Assembly (NCBI GenBank): GCA_019638355.1 | Contig: JAHBTY010000001.1 | Location: 744,001 to 808,000 of the forward strand | Direction: 5' to 3' | DNA length: 64,000 nt | From: Cyclobacteriaceae bacterium | GTDB taxonomy: Bacteria; Bacteroidota; Bacteroidia; Cytophagales; Cyclobacteriaceae | Shown: one piece after another, positions 1-8,578 of the stretch | Numbering within the stretch: position 1 is the stretch's first letter | How the letters are laid out: each line of letters starts with the position of its first letter | Position numbers and translations under genes: made by a program | Notes under the pieces: model-generated | What the model saw: only the letters and a program-made list of their open reading frames with translations | Told to the model about the DNA's origin: nothing | Databases searched by the model: none

Positions 1-300
1 GGTACCGTTCGCTGGAATGGGATAGATCAGCGCTATACTACATTGCAATTTATTCCACGGCACGCAACCCCCGTTAAGGGCGATACCGTTGTTACCTCGG
101 GGTATAATGCAGTATTTCCAGAGGGTATTATGATTGGGATTGTAACCGAAGTTAATTTAAAATCAGAAGCTCCCTTTTGGGATATTGAAATAGAACTTTC
201 GCAGGATTTTGGTCGCCTGGCATTTGTAGAGGTGATAAAAAGTAAACTTAAAAGCGAAAAAGATTCATTGGAAAAAGTAACCACAGGCGAACGGAGATGA
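1..300 (+). CDS. mreC: Rod shape-determining protein MreC, 3' end (partial)
   Basis: The reading frame is open from the first base and encodes the last 99 residues of an MreC-like protein; the start lies outside the window. MreC is a periplasmic scaffold of the elongasome that links MreB/MreD to PBP2 and RodA. The visible part has the late beta-domain pattern (HATPVKGDTVVTSGYN, then FPEGIMIGIV), followed by a charged Lys/Glu-rich tail. Its stop overlaps the mreD start by four bases (ATGA), the first of three such junctions in this operon. Identity rests on this pattern plus the downstream mreD-mrdA-rodA order, which is typical for the family. Confidence 0.9.
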   Translation, partial: GTVRWNGIDQRYTTLQFIPRHATPVKGDTVVTSGYNAVFPEGIMIGIVTEVNLKSEAPFWDIEIELSQDFGRLAFVEVIKSKLKSEKDSLEKVTTGERR

Positions 301-812
301 ACCGATCAGGAATTGCACAGTTACTACTATTTTTTGCATACCTGTTACTTCAGGTACTGGTGCTGCGAAATGTAGCGTTGTTTAATACAGCCTTTTGTTT
401 TTTTTACATCGCATTTATTTTATTGCTACCCATCGAAACCAACCCTTTGCTACTCATGCTGGCCGGGTTTCTGTTAGGTTTTTCGGTAGATATATTTTAC
501 AATAGTATGGGATTGCATGCCTTTGCTACGGTGCTGGTAGCATACCTACGCAACTATTGGTTAAACACAATTACTCCACAAGGAGGCTACGAAAGCGGGG
601 CTGCTGTTACAGTAGCTGCCAATGGCTTGCAGTGGTTTTTAGTTTATACAATACCCCTGATATTCTTACATCATTTGGTATTATTTTTTGTTGAAGCTGC
701 AGGCGTTACGCTGTTTTGGTACACGATGCTTAAAATTGTAGGCAGTTTGGTGTTTACCATGTTGGTAGTAGTACTGTTTCAGTTTTTAACACCACCCCGC
801 AGACGGCTATGA
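297..812 (+). CDS. mreD: Rod shape-determining protein MreD
   Basis: A 171-residue, very hydrophobic inner-membrane protein with about five predicted membrane segments and almost no soluble part. Sequence conservation in MreD is weak, so the call relies on size, hydrophobicity, the motif region GFLLGFSVDIFYNSMGLHAFA (here residues about 56-76, typical of MreD) and position between mreC and mrdA. It overlaps both neighbours by four bases (ATGA), which implies translational coupling. Role from family knowledge: a membrane partner of MreC in the cell-elongation machinery. Confidence 0.88.
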   Translation: MNRSGIAQLLLFFAYLLLQVLVLRNVALFNTAFCFFYIAFILLLPIETNPLLLMLAGFLLGFSVDIFYNSMGLHAFATVLVAYLRNYWLNTITPQGGYESGAAVTVAANGLQWFLVYTIPLIFLHHLVLFFVEAAGVTLFWYTMLKIVGSLVFTMLVVVLFQFLTPPRRRL

Positions 813-2626
813 ATGAAGGCAGGCGCGAAATAGTTCAGATAGTTTTTGCCCTGGTGGGTATTGTTTTTTTGGTCAGGCTTTTTTTTATACAAGTATTGGA
901 CAACCGGTATGCCGAGCTGGCCGATGGCAATGCAATTTTGCGCGAGGTGGAATACCCTTTCCGGGGCTTAATATACGATCGTAACAAGAAACTTATTGTG
1001 TATAACACACCTGAGTACGACCTACAGGTGGTAATGAAGGAAGTTAAAAATTTTGATTCGGCCAGATTTTGTTCAGTGTTTGGCCTAACCCACGAAGAAC
1101 TTCAACAAAAATTTAAAGAAGTAAAGGGGCGTAAAAATCAATACTCGCCATTCAAACCAATGCTATTCCTGAATCAACTTTCGCATGTTGATTTTGCACG
1201 GATTCAGGATCATCTCGATGAATTTCCCGGCTTCTATATTCAGGCTCGAACCACCCGCGCCTACCAATCGCCCACCTTGGCAAATGCGTTGGGTTATGTG
1301 AGTGAAATCAGTAAAGAAACACTGGCCCGCGATGAATCGCGTATTTATAAACAAGGCGATTATGTGGGGCAAAGTGGTATTGAAGCTTTTTACGAAGAAC
1401 AACTGCGTGGCAAGCGGGGTGTTCGCTTTAAACTTCGTAATGTAAAGGGTATTGAAAAGGGTTCATTTAAAAATGGTGAGTATGATACGCTGTCTGTTCC
1501 CGGGGCAAATCTTTATACTGGTATCGATATTGAGTTGCAACGCTATGGCGAATTTTTAATGAATGGCAAAGCCGGTTCTATTGTAGCCATTGAACCATCT
1601 AGCGGTGAAATTTTATCGCTTGTATCAGGCCCTTCTTATGACCCCGCCTTGCTTACCGGAAAAAATTATAGTTCTAATTTTAAGTTGATCAGCAACGATT
1701 CACTTAAACCGTTATTCAATCGTCCTTTAATGGCACAATATCGGCCAGGGTCTATATTTAAGATAGCCCAGGCCATGACGGCCCTGCAGGAGAAAGTAAT
1801 TACTCCTGATACGCGCATACGCTGCGATCGCTCCATCATCAATTGCCATGGTGCACACTCCAACGAAGATTTGCGCGGAGCAATTGCTAACTCCTGTAAC
1901 CCCTATTTCCACAACGTGCTCAGGCGTATGCTTAATAAGGGTGTAGCAAATGATCCGTTTGCCGATACCCGCATTGGCCTGGAAGAGTGGAATAAACACA
2001 TTATGAGTTTTGGTTTTGGTAAACGATTGGGTATTGATTTGCCCAACGAAAAAGACGGATTGATTCCTACCCCGGCATATTACGATCGTGCATATCGCAA
2101 CCGGCCCTGGAAGTTTTCGAATATCTATTCCATTGCTATTGGCGAAGGCGAAAATCTGGTAGTACCTATTCAAATGGCAAACTTTGCAGCCACTATTGCC
2201 AATCGTGGTTATTACTATACGCCCCATCTTGTCAAGGCCATTGGCGAAAATGGAAAACCGCTACCTCAGTATTCCGAACGCCATTACACTTCAATTGATT
2301 CATCTTACTTTGTGATTGCTGTTGATGCCATGCAGGAAGTTGTTGAAAAGGGTACCGGCCAATACCGCGCAAAGCTGGCCGATGTTATTGTTTGCGGTAA
2401 AACAGGAACAGTAGAAAATAATCCACCGCTGTTCGACCACTCAGTATTTATTGCATTCGCACCCCGCGATAATCCTAAAATTGCAATTTCGGTTTATGTA
2501 GAAGATGCAGGACAAGGGGCACGTGCTGCAGCTTCCATTGCCAGTTTAATGATTGAAAAATATTTATTTGGCGGAACCAAACGGCCACACATTGAGCAGT
2601 ATGTTTTAAATAACAAATTTGAATGA
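809..2626 (+). CDS. mrdA: Penicillin-binding protein 2 (elongasome transpeptidase)
   Basis: A 605-residue class B PBP that cross-links peptidoglycan during side-wall growth, paired with the glycosyltransferase RodA. One N-terminal membrane helix (about residues 9-28) is followed by the PBP dimerisation domain (about 45-215) and the transpeptidase domain. All three penicilloyl-transferase motifs are present: SIFK at 315-318 (acylated Ser315), SCN at 362-364 and KTG at 531-533. Length is normal for the family. Both flanking junctions are ATGA overlaps with mreD and rodA, so the three are one translationally coupled operon. Confidence 0.96.
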   Translation: MNEGRREIVQIVFALVGIVFLVRLFFIQVLDNRYAELADGNAILREVEYPFRGLIYDRNKKLIVYNTPEYDLQVVMKEVKNFDSARFCSVFGLTHEELQQKFKEVKGRKNQYSPFKPMLFLNQLSHVDFARIQDHLDEFPGFYIQARTTRAYQSPTLANALGYVSEISKETLARDESRIYKQGDYVGQSGIEAFYEEQLRGKRGVRFKLRNVKGIEKGSFKNGEYDTLSVPGANLYTGIDIELQRYGEFLMNGKAGSIVAIEPSSGEILSLVSGPSYDPALLTGKNYSSNFKLISNDSLKPLFNRPLMAQYRPGSIFKIAQAMTALQEKVITPDTRIRCDRSIINCHGAHSNEDLRGAIANSCNPYFHNVLRRMLNKGVANDPFADTRIGLEEWNKHIMSFGFGKRLGIDLPNEKDGLIPTPAYYDRAYRNRPWKFSNIYSIAIGEGENLVVPIQMANFAATIANRGYYYTPHLVKAIGENGKPLPQYSERHYTSIDSSYFVIAVDAMQEVVEKGTGQYRAKLADVIVCGKTGTVENNPPLFDHSVFIAFAPRDNPKIAISVYVEDAGQGARAAASIASLMIEKYLFGGTKRPHIEQYVLNNKFE

Positions 2627-3897
2627 GCCGGGATACTGACATATCGGGTAAGTTAGATTGGGTATCCGTTTTACTCTACGTACTAATGGTGGGAATGGGT
2701 TGGGCAAACATATTTGCTGCCGTGTATGACGAAACAGCTAATCAATCCATATTTGATTTAAGCCTCAACTCGGGCCGGCAACTCATGTTCATTGCGGCAT
2801 CGGTACTTATTATTCTGGCCATCATCATAATTGACATGCGATTTTATGAAACCTTTGCCTATGTTTTTTATGCAATAATTTTGGTAGCCTTAATGCTGAT
2901 CCCGATAATCGGGAAAGAAGTTGGCGGAAATAAATCGTGGATAGGTGTGGGTTCTTTTGGCGTTCAGCCATCAGAATTTGCCAAGTTTATTACCGCGTTG
3001 GCAGTAGCCAAATTTATGGGTAGTGTAGGCTTTAGAATGGACAGCTTGCGCAACCAAACCATTTTGTTTGTTTTAATCTTAGTGCCGTTAGCGCTTATTA
3101 TTCTCCAAAAAGATTTCGGAACGGCCATCGTGTTTCTTTCATTTCTGATTGTGTTTTACCGCGAAGGTATGTCGCCTTTTATTTTGATAGTGGGTGTTTC
3201 AATGGCTGCGCTCGCCATTCTTACACTGATTGTTGAAAACCAATGGTATCTACACGGGGTTATTGGTGCGGTGCTGCTGGTAATTATATTCTTTGGTAAG
3301 AAAAATTTTAAACGAATCAGCACGCTTACGATTGGTGCTGTTATATTAATTCTTACCATTGAAAGTTTCGATTACGTAATAAATAATCTTTTACCCGAGC
3401 GCCATAAAAAACGATTGGAAGCGTTGGTTAACCCAAACTTCGACCCGATGGGTATTAACTGGAATGTGACACAATCTAAAATAGCCATTGGTAGCGGAGG
3501 CTTTTCCGGAAAAGGTTTTTTAAAGGGCACTCAAACCAAATTTGATTTTGTGCCTGAACAAAGTACCGACTTTATTTTTTGTACCATTGGCGAAGAACAC
3601 GGCTGGATGGGAAGTTTAATTGTAATTATTTTATTCGTGTTTTTTCTTCAACGAATTATTTTTATTGCCGAACGTCAAAAAAACCGATTTGCCCGTACAT
3701 ACGGATATGCCGTGGCCAGTATTTTCTTTTTTCACTTTGCAGTAAATATTGGCATGACGATCGGCTTATTTCCGGTAATTGGAATTCCATTGCCGTTTTT
3801 TAGTTATGGCGGTTCTGCGTTGTGGAGCTTTACAGTGCTGCTGTTTATTCTACTTAAATTAGATGCTCATCGTAGCCAGGTGTTGCAACGGATTTAG
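2623..3897 (+). CDS. rodA: Rod shape-determining protein RodA (SEDS glycosyltransferase)
   Basis: A 424-residue polytopic protein of the SEDS family (FtsW/RodA/SpoVE), which polymerises lipid II into glycan strands and works with PBP2. Recognisable conserved blocks are GNKSWIGVGSFGVQPSEFAKF near residue 105, the long periplasmic loop with NPNFDPMGINWNVTQSK, and VPEQSTDFIF near residue 310. The C-terminus has the usual FPVIGIPLPFFSYGGSA block. It overlaps mrdA by four bases. Assigned RodA rather than FtsW because it is in the mre/mrd operon. Its stop overlaps by four bases the stop of the convergent gene at 3894-4907. Confidence 0.95.
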   Translation: MSRDTDISGKLDWVSVLLYVLMVGMGWANIFAAVYDETANQSIFDLSLNSGRQLMFIAASVLIILAIIIIDMRFYETFAYVFYAIILVALMLIPIIGKEVGGNKSWIGVGSFGVQPSEFAKFITALAVAKFMGSVGFRMDSLRNQTILFVLILVPLALIILQKDFGTAIVFLSFLIVFYREGMSPFILIVGVSMAALAILTLIVENQWYLHGVIGAVLLVIIFFGKKNFKRISTLTIGAVILILTIESFDYVINNLLPERHKKRLEALVNPNFDPMGINWNVTQSKIAIGSGGFSGKGFLKGTQTKFDFVPEQSTDFIFCTIGEEHGWMGSLIVIILFVFFLQRIIFIAERQKNRFARTYGYAVASIFFFHFAVNIGMTIGLFPVIGIPLPFFSYGGSALWSFTVLLFILLKLDAHRSQVLQRI

Positions 3898-4907
3898 CGG
3901 AAGCGGCTTTGCAATATTTCCAGAAACTCTTCATACTCCTCACTCTCACGGTCCCAATCCGGGTAGGCATCATCAATAAACCGCATGGCTTGCGTCAGGT
4001 TATCAAACCGGTCTATCTTGTCAATTGCTTCGGTAAAAATTTCAAAGTCGCCATGAAACAACATTTTGGTGAACATGAATTTTTGATTGATGGTAAGGCT
4101 TTCTTTTAGTTTCGTAATTTTTTGTTTAGCCAGGTTATCAGCCAATGTTGTCTTTTGTTCAGTTGAAAATAAAGAGAGATGACTTGCTGGAGCTGTTTTC
4201 AGCTCAGTTTTTTGTTCGATGGGTTTTGCTTCAACGGGTTTAGGTTCAGCTACTGCAGCTGGTGGTGTAATAGTTTTTTGTTCGTAAAAAGATGAAACTT
4301 CTACCGGCACTATTTTGCCGAGTGCACTGAGGTGCGGTTCTATATCTTCCGGAGTAAAGCTCACCTCCTCCAATATGGTATCTAATAAGGCAAATGCTTC
4401 TTTACCCTTTATGGTTTTGGTTTGTTTTTGTTTAAGATGTGTTACCAGGTTTTCGAGTGGAGCCTTATTCAGTTTAATATATTTTACTTTTTCTTCCAGT
4501 GTTGCAACTGGTATTAATTCCGCTTCACTGGCCAATAATTCTGCATAAAAATCATACGGGTCTAATAGCAGAAAAATAGTTTTACTGATAGCTCCCTTAA
4601 GCAAAGGAAGAAAATCGTTTTTGTTTATCGAAATGTGATTGCTGAGCGATATCTGAAATTGTTGCAATGCTTCCTGTACGGCTGTTGACTGGTAATCAAA
4701 ATAGGGGCTGCGTAGTTTTTCACTTTCATGCTTCCAGGCATGCAGCAGGTCAGCGATAATAAAAAGGTTTACCTGCTTTACTTCACATAATCCTAAAATT
4801 TCCGGGCCCGTAATAACGGCTTTGCGTGCGAAAAAATTTTCACCCAGCTGATTGGCAACCTGAATGGCGTATTGTTCGATACCTTTTAGATTAATTTTTT
4901 CGTCCAT
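3894..4907 (-). CDS. Uncharacterised protein with a Pro/Lys/Glu linker and C-terminal helical domain
   Basis: A 337-residue soluble protein; I do not recognise the whole. The ATG at 4907 (MDEKINLKG) is chosen because upstream in-frame starts would run into the divergent ferredoxin gene. Residues about 1-215 look helical; residues about 218-255 are a low-complexity linker (repeated KPVEAKPIEQK type). The last 65 residues (LTINQKFMFTKMLFHGDFE, then PDWD, ending in FLEILQSRF) resemble a C-terminal module I associate with several Bacteroidota hypothetical proteins; that resemblance is from memory. No catalytic motif or signal peptide is visible. It is convergent with rodA and divergent from the ferredoxin, with only 40 bases between the two start codons. 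Confidence 0.7.
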   Translation of the reverse strand: MDEKINLKGIEQYAIQVANQLGENFFARKAVITGPEILGLCEVKQVNLFIIADLLHAWKHESEKLRSPYFDYQSTAVQEALQQFQISLSNHISINKNDFLPLLKGAISKTIFLLLDPYDFYAELLASEAELIPVATLEEKVKYIKLNKAPLENLVTHLKQKQTKTIKGKEAFALLDTILEEVSFTPEDIEPHLSALGKIVPVEVSSFYEQKTITPPAAVAEPKPVEAKPIEQKTELKTAPASHLSLFSTEQKTTLADNLAKQKITKLKESLTINQKFMFTKMLFHGDFEIFTEAIDKIDRFDNLTQAMRFIDDAYPDWDRESEEYEEFLEILQSRFR

Positions 4908-4947
4908 ACCCCTGATAATTTTGTATTGTTGCCGATAGTTTTTAGCA

Positions 4948-5268
4948 ATGGTAAAGATAGTGATAGAAAACATGGGCCAAAAGGAAGTAACGGGTAAAGC
5001 CGGAACTTTGGCTTTGCGCTTGCTTCATGAAAACTTTGTTGACTGGATGCATGCCTGTGGAGGTAAAGGGCGTTGCACTACCTGTAAAATGATAATTGTA
5101 AACGGAACCGATTCGCTCGGAACCCTTACCGATGTGGAAGCCCGGTATCGGTCGGTTGGTGAACTTGCAGTTACCGAACGTCTGGCCTGCCAGACTAAAA
5201 TTTTAGGAGATTGTACCGTGCGTACACCTGCTGAGTACAAATTACCCCACCAAACCTACACAGACTGA
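4948..5268 (+). CDS. [2Fe-2S] ferredoxin
   Basis: A 106-residue single-domain electron carrier. Cluster ligands are visible as Cys37-x5-Cys43-x2-Cys46 (CGGKGRCTTC) and Cys81 (RLACQ). The x5 spacing and the GRCTTC loop resemble adrenodoxin-like or bacterial regulatory-type ferredoxins rather than the plant type (x4). No signal peptide, so cytosolic. ATG at 4948 is preferred to the internal ATG at 4969 because MVKIVIEN supplies the first beta strand. Which partner it reduces cannot be told from its neighbours. Confidence 0.88.
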   Translation: MVKIVIENMGQKEVTGKAGTLALRLLHENFVDWMHACGGKGRCTTCKMIIVNGTDSLGTLTDVEARYRSVGELAVTERLACQTKILGDCTVRTPAEYKLPHQTYTD

Positions 5269-5307
5269 AATCGTTGGATAGACTTTTCTAATCCCTAAAT
5301 TGCCAAT

Positions 5308-5895
5308 ATGTTTATAGAGCCTCAGTTAGGTCGAAACGCATCGGGTAAAAGTGGCTGGATTGAAGTTATATGCGGCTGTATGTTTTCGGGAAAAACCGAA
5401 GAATTAATTCGGAGGTTAAACCGGGCACTCATCGCACAACAAAAGGTGGAAATATTCAAGCCAGCTATTGATACACGATACCATCATGAAAAAATAGTTT
5501 CGCACAGCGAACGCGAAATCCGATCTACTCCAGTGCAGTTTGCATCGGATATCATTTTATTAGCAGGCGAGTGTGATGTGGTAGGTATTGATGAGGCTCA
5601 GTTTTTTGATGAAGCCATTTTGGAGGTATGCAATACCTTAGCCAACAGCGGTAAGCGTGTAATCGTGGCCGGGTTGGATATGGATTACGAGGGAAAACCA
5701 TTTGGCCCTATGCCTAACCTTTTGGCAATAGCCGAATATGTTACAAAGGTGCATGCTATCTGTGCACAAACCGGTGAGTTGGCTTCCTATTCCTATCGCT
5801 TGGCCGATAATGATGCACGGGTATTGTTGGGTGAAAAAAATGCATACGAGGCTCGCAGCCGCCAGGCATTTTTTGCAGATCAGAAAAAGCGCTAA
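5308..5895 (+). CDS. tdk: Thymidine kinase (type II)
   Basis: A 195-residue cytosolic enzyme that phosphorylates thymidine to dTMP in pyrimidine salvage. The P-loop is GCMFSGKTE at residues 23-31 and the Walker B-like DEAQFFD lies near residue 90. The C-terminal lasso that normally holds a structural zinc through two Cys pairs keeps only one Cys ([17 protein letters not shown]); the other three ligands are absent, so this enzyme probably lacks the zinc. The end ([15 protein letters not shown]) still matches the lasso region. The next gene, recO, starts with GTG immediately after this stop codon. Confidence 0.94.
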   Translation: MFIEPQLGRNASGKSGWIEVICGCMFSGKTEELIRRLNRALIAQQKVEIFKPAIDTRYHHEKIVSHSEREIRSTPVQFASDIILLAGECDVVGIDEAQFFDEAILEVCNTLANSGKRVIVAGLDMDYEGKPFGPMPNLLAIAEYVTKVHAICAQTGELASYSYRLADNDARVLLGEKNAYEARSRQAFFADQKKR

Positions 5896-6561
5896 GTGTT
5901 AGTAAAAACAAAAGGTATTGTATTCAGGCTTACACCGTATGGCGATACATCGGTGATTGTAAATGTTTTTACCGATCAGTTCGGGCTGCAGAGTTACATT
6001 GTGAATGGTGTGCGTTCGCAAACAAAAACAAGTAAGGTAGCTTTGTTTCAGCCGTTAACTTTACTGGAAATGGTGGTGTACCACAAAGGGCATGGTGGTA
6101 TCATGCGCATAAAGGAGGTAAAGTGCTACCATCTTTATCAGAACCTATCGCAGCAGGTAAACAAATCCGCTATTGCACTTTTTATTAATGAAATTCTGAA
6201 CAAGGCCGTTAAAGATCAAACACACACTGCCGAACTTTTTGAGTTTATCGCAAACTCGATGATGATACTCGATACACATCCTAAACCCGAAAACTTTCAT
6301 TTAATTTTCCTGTTGGGATTAAGTCGGCACCTTGGCTTTGCACCCAATCACACCCATGAAGTGTTGGGCGTGCATTGGATGGATGAGCAGGAAGAAAAAT
6401 TGCTGGAGCACCTCTTGCGTATGGATTACCAAAGCGAAATCAGCTTAACGTATCCACAGCGGCAAATACTCTTAAGTAGCTTAATACGGTTTTATCAAAC
6501 CCACATTGATGGTTTTGGAGAACTTAAATCGCTACCGGTGTTGCAGGAAGTTTTGCGTTAA
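5896..6561 (+). CDS. recO: DNA repair protein RecO
   Basis: A 221-residue protein that anneals DNA and helps RecR load RecA in the RecFOR recombination pathway. The N-terminal OB-fold has the family pattern (KTKGIVFRLTPYGDTSVIVNVFT at about residues 4-26, then FQPLTLLEMV). The helical C-terminal domain follows; the Cys4 zinc site of some RecO proteins is missing. The start is GTG directly abutting the tdk stop, with no spacer, which suggests coupled expression. It converges on the desaturase gene, one base apart. Confidence 0.9.
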   Translation: MLVKTKGIVFRLTPYGDTSVIVNVFTDQFGLQSYIVNGVRSQTKTSKVALFQPLTLLEMVVYHKGHGGIMRIKEVKCYHLYQNLSQQVNKSAIALFINEILNKAVKDQTHTAELFEFIANSMMILDTHPKPENFHLIFLLGLSRHLGFAPNHTHEVLGVHWMDEQEEKLLEHLLRMDYQSEISLTYPQRQILLSSLIRFYQTHIDGFGELKSLPVLQEVLR

Positions 6562-6562
6562 G

Positions 6563-7687
6563 TCAGGCAGCTTTGGCAACAACAGCTTCGCGTAACTCAG
6601 GCTTATGCCCCAACCACTTTAATTGTCGTGCGTGGGCAACAATTGCCTGTAAAAATGTTTCCTTCGATTTGTACGGCAGTCCAAATTCTTTGGCCGTTTG
6701 CTCTACAATTTTCGAAATTTTACGGTAATGAACATGGCAAATGTTGGGAAACAAATGGTGCTCTACCTGGTAGTTTAACCCCCCCACATACCACGAGAAG
6801 AGTTTTTCTTTATGACCAAAGTTGGTAGTTGTGTGTAATTGATGAATAGCCCAGGTGTTTTCAAGGTTCCCGTTTTCATCGGGCATTGGATATTCGGTGC
6901 CTTCTACCACGTGTGCTGGTTGAAAAATGATTGCAAGAATAAAACCAGCGATAAAGTGCATCACTAAAAATCCAATCAGCACCTGACCAAAGCTTAGATT
7001 CAATAGCCACATGGGCACTGCAAAAATATAGGTAAAGTAAACAGCCTTGGTAGCGAGCATAAAAGCCCATTCGCGTAAAGCAGTAGTTTTTTGTTTTTTG
7101 ATCAAGCCTTCACGCTGGTATTTTATTAATCGAACAAAATCTTTAACAAATACCCAAACCAATGTCATTAACCCATAAAAAAACCAGGCATAATAATGTT
7201 GATACTTGTGGAGGGGTATCCATTTCGATTCGGGGGCCATTCGTAAAATACCGCGTGGGCTGATGTCCTCATCCACATCGTGAATATTGGTATAAGTATG
7301 ATGCAGCACGTTGTGTTGTACCTTCCAGTTCATGGCGTGCCCACCTACCAGGTTAAGTGTTAAGCCCAATGCGTTATTAACCCATGCTTTGTTTGAATAA
7401 GATCCATGATTGGCATCGTGCATAATAGACAGGCCAATGCCCGCCATACCGAAACCCATCACGATGCAGAGACCCAACATCACCCACAGGTTAGCCGTTA
7501 TTCCGCTAATCAATAAAATGTATGGAACAAAGTACAGCGATAGCATAAAGATGGTTTTTACAACCATTTCGCTGTTTCCGGTACGTTCAATTTTGTTTGT
7601 TTTGAAGTAAGCGTTTACCCGTTGGTTTAGCGTAACAAAAAAATCTTGCTGGCGGGTAGCGAATTTTAGATTTAAATTTAAGTTCAT
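6563..7687 (-). CDS. Membrane fatty acid desaturase (acyl-CoA/acyl-lipid type)
   Basis: A 374-residue integral membrane di-iron desaturase. The three histidine boxes are intact: HDANH at residues 90-94, HNVLHH at 125-130, and the Q-x2-HH box (NYQVEHHLFP) near residue 310. The Gln in the third box is typical of front-end (delta-5/delta-6-like) and linoleoyl-CoA desaturase relatives, although no cytochrome b5 domain is fused. About four membrane helices flank the boxes. Likely role is membrane-lipid unsaturation; regiospecificity cannot be read from sequence. It stands alone, convergent with recO. Confidence 0.92.
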   Translation of the reverse strand: MNLNLNLKFATRQQDFFVTLNQRVNAYFKTNKIERTGNSEMVVKTIFMLSLYFVPYILLISGITANLWVMLGLCIVMGFGMAGIGLSIMHDANHGSYSNKAWVNNALGLTLNLVGGHAMNWKVQHNVLHHTYTNIHDVDEDISPRGILRMAPESKWIPLHKYQHYYAWFFYGLMTLVWVFVKDFVRLIKYQREGLIKKQKTTALREWAFMLATKAVYFTYIFAVPMWLLNLSFGQVLIGFLVMHFIAGFILAIIFQPAHVVEGTEYPMPDENGNLENTWAIHQLHTTTNFGHKEKLFSWYVGGLNYQVEHHLFPNICHVHYRKISKIVEQTAKEFGLPYKSKETFLQAIVAHARQLKWLGHKPELREAVVAKAA

Positions 7688-7829
7688 CAGGTAGCGATTA
7701 AGGCATTCTACATCAATTGATCATTAATTGAACAACTGCAATTTTGAAAGATACACAATCTGGCAACGCCAACAGGTGTTAGCCTTCTTATTTCTTTCTA
7801 AAAGTTGATAACTGGTAGGAAAACAGCGG

Positions 7830-8501
7830 TTAAAACTCCGCAATTACGGTTTTTCCGCCTTTGGTGATGTCACCAATTTTTACGGTAACACGGGCATCAA
7901 GCGGTAGAAAAATGTCAACTCTCGAACCGAACTTGATGAATCCAAACTCATCGCCTTGTTCCATGGGCTGGCCTTCTTTTACATACCATTTAATTCTGCG
8001 GGCCAAGGCACCTGCTATCTGGCGAAATAAAACCTCAGTGCCGTTTTTCATTTTTACGGCAATAGTTGTGCGTTCGTTCTCGGTACTGGATTTAGGATGC
8101 CAGGCCACCAGGTATTTACCCGGATGATATTTTGCATATGAAATTTTTCCTGCCACCGGCATGCGATTAACATGTACGTTAATAGGCGACATGAAAATGG
8201 AAATTTGTTTGCGCCTTGATTGCAGGTATTCGGGTTCTTCAGTTTCTTCAATTACCACAACTTTACCATCGGCTGGCGCTAAAACCTGTTTTTCGTTTTT
8301 TATTACTTCAATAGCCGGTAACCTGAAGAACTGCAACACCAAAAGCAACACCACAATGCTTAAAACCAACACGGTGGTTGAAAGAACAGAATAAACGGTT
8401 GGCGAAAAGTACGAAGGAACAGAGGCAACGGTAATATTTAGTAATACAGCAACCACTGTTGTTGCCAAAATAAGTCCGCGACCTTCTTTGTGGATAGTCA
8501 T
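7830..8501 (-). CDS. psd: Phosphatidylserine decarboxylase family protein
   Basis: A 223-residue short-form PSD that makes phosphatidylethanolamine from phosphatidylserine at the membrane. Two N-terminal membrane helices (about 10-60) precede the catalytic domain, which carries PADGKVVVIEE, INVHVNRMPVAG and the self-cleavage region GFIKFGSRVD near residue 188, where the Gly-Ser bond is expected to break to give the pyruvoyl prosthetic group. It lies downstream of the glutamate dehydrogenase gene on the same strand, separated by an AT-rich palindromic spacer. cdsA, which makes the CDP-diacylglycerol precursor pool, lies about 4.5 kb away. Confidence 0.92.
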   Translation of the reverse strand: MTIHKEGRGLILATTVVAVLLNITVASVPSYFSPTVYSVLSTTVLVLSIVVLLLVLQFFRLPAIEVIKNEKQVLAPADGKVVVIEETEEPEYLQSRRKQISIFMSPINVHVNRMPVAGKISYAKYHPGKYLVAWHPKSSTENERTTIAVKMKNGTEVLFRQIAGALARRIKWYVKEGQPMEQGDEFGFIKFGSRVDIFLPLDARVTVKIGDITKGGKTVIAEF

Positions 8502-8504
8502 GTA

Positions 8505-8575
8505 GCATTCAAGATTTAAGATTCGAAATTAGAAATTTTATACTCCCGATTTTGAATTTTAAATCTTGAATTTCC
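8505..8575. repeat. AT-rich inverted repeat between gdh and psd
   Basis: The spacer contains ATTCAAGATTTAAGATTC near its left end and the opposite arm TTTTAAATCTTGAAT near its right end, so it can fold into a long AT-rich hairpin. Similar ATTCAAAATTTAAAATTC-type sequences occur at 25348-25410 and between rplU and rpmA (40083-40112). No T-tract of terminator type is obvious, so its role is unknown. Confidence 0.55.
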
Positions 8576-8578
8576 GAA

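Noticed and set aside
1727-2227. A 166-residue minus-strand frame opposite mrdA
   Set aside because: Opposite the transpeptidase motifs of PBP2; no domain pattern and no ribosome-binding site.
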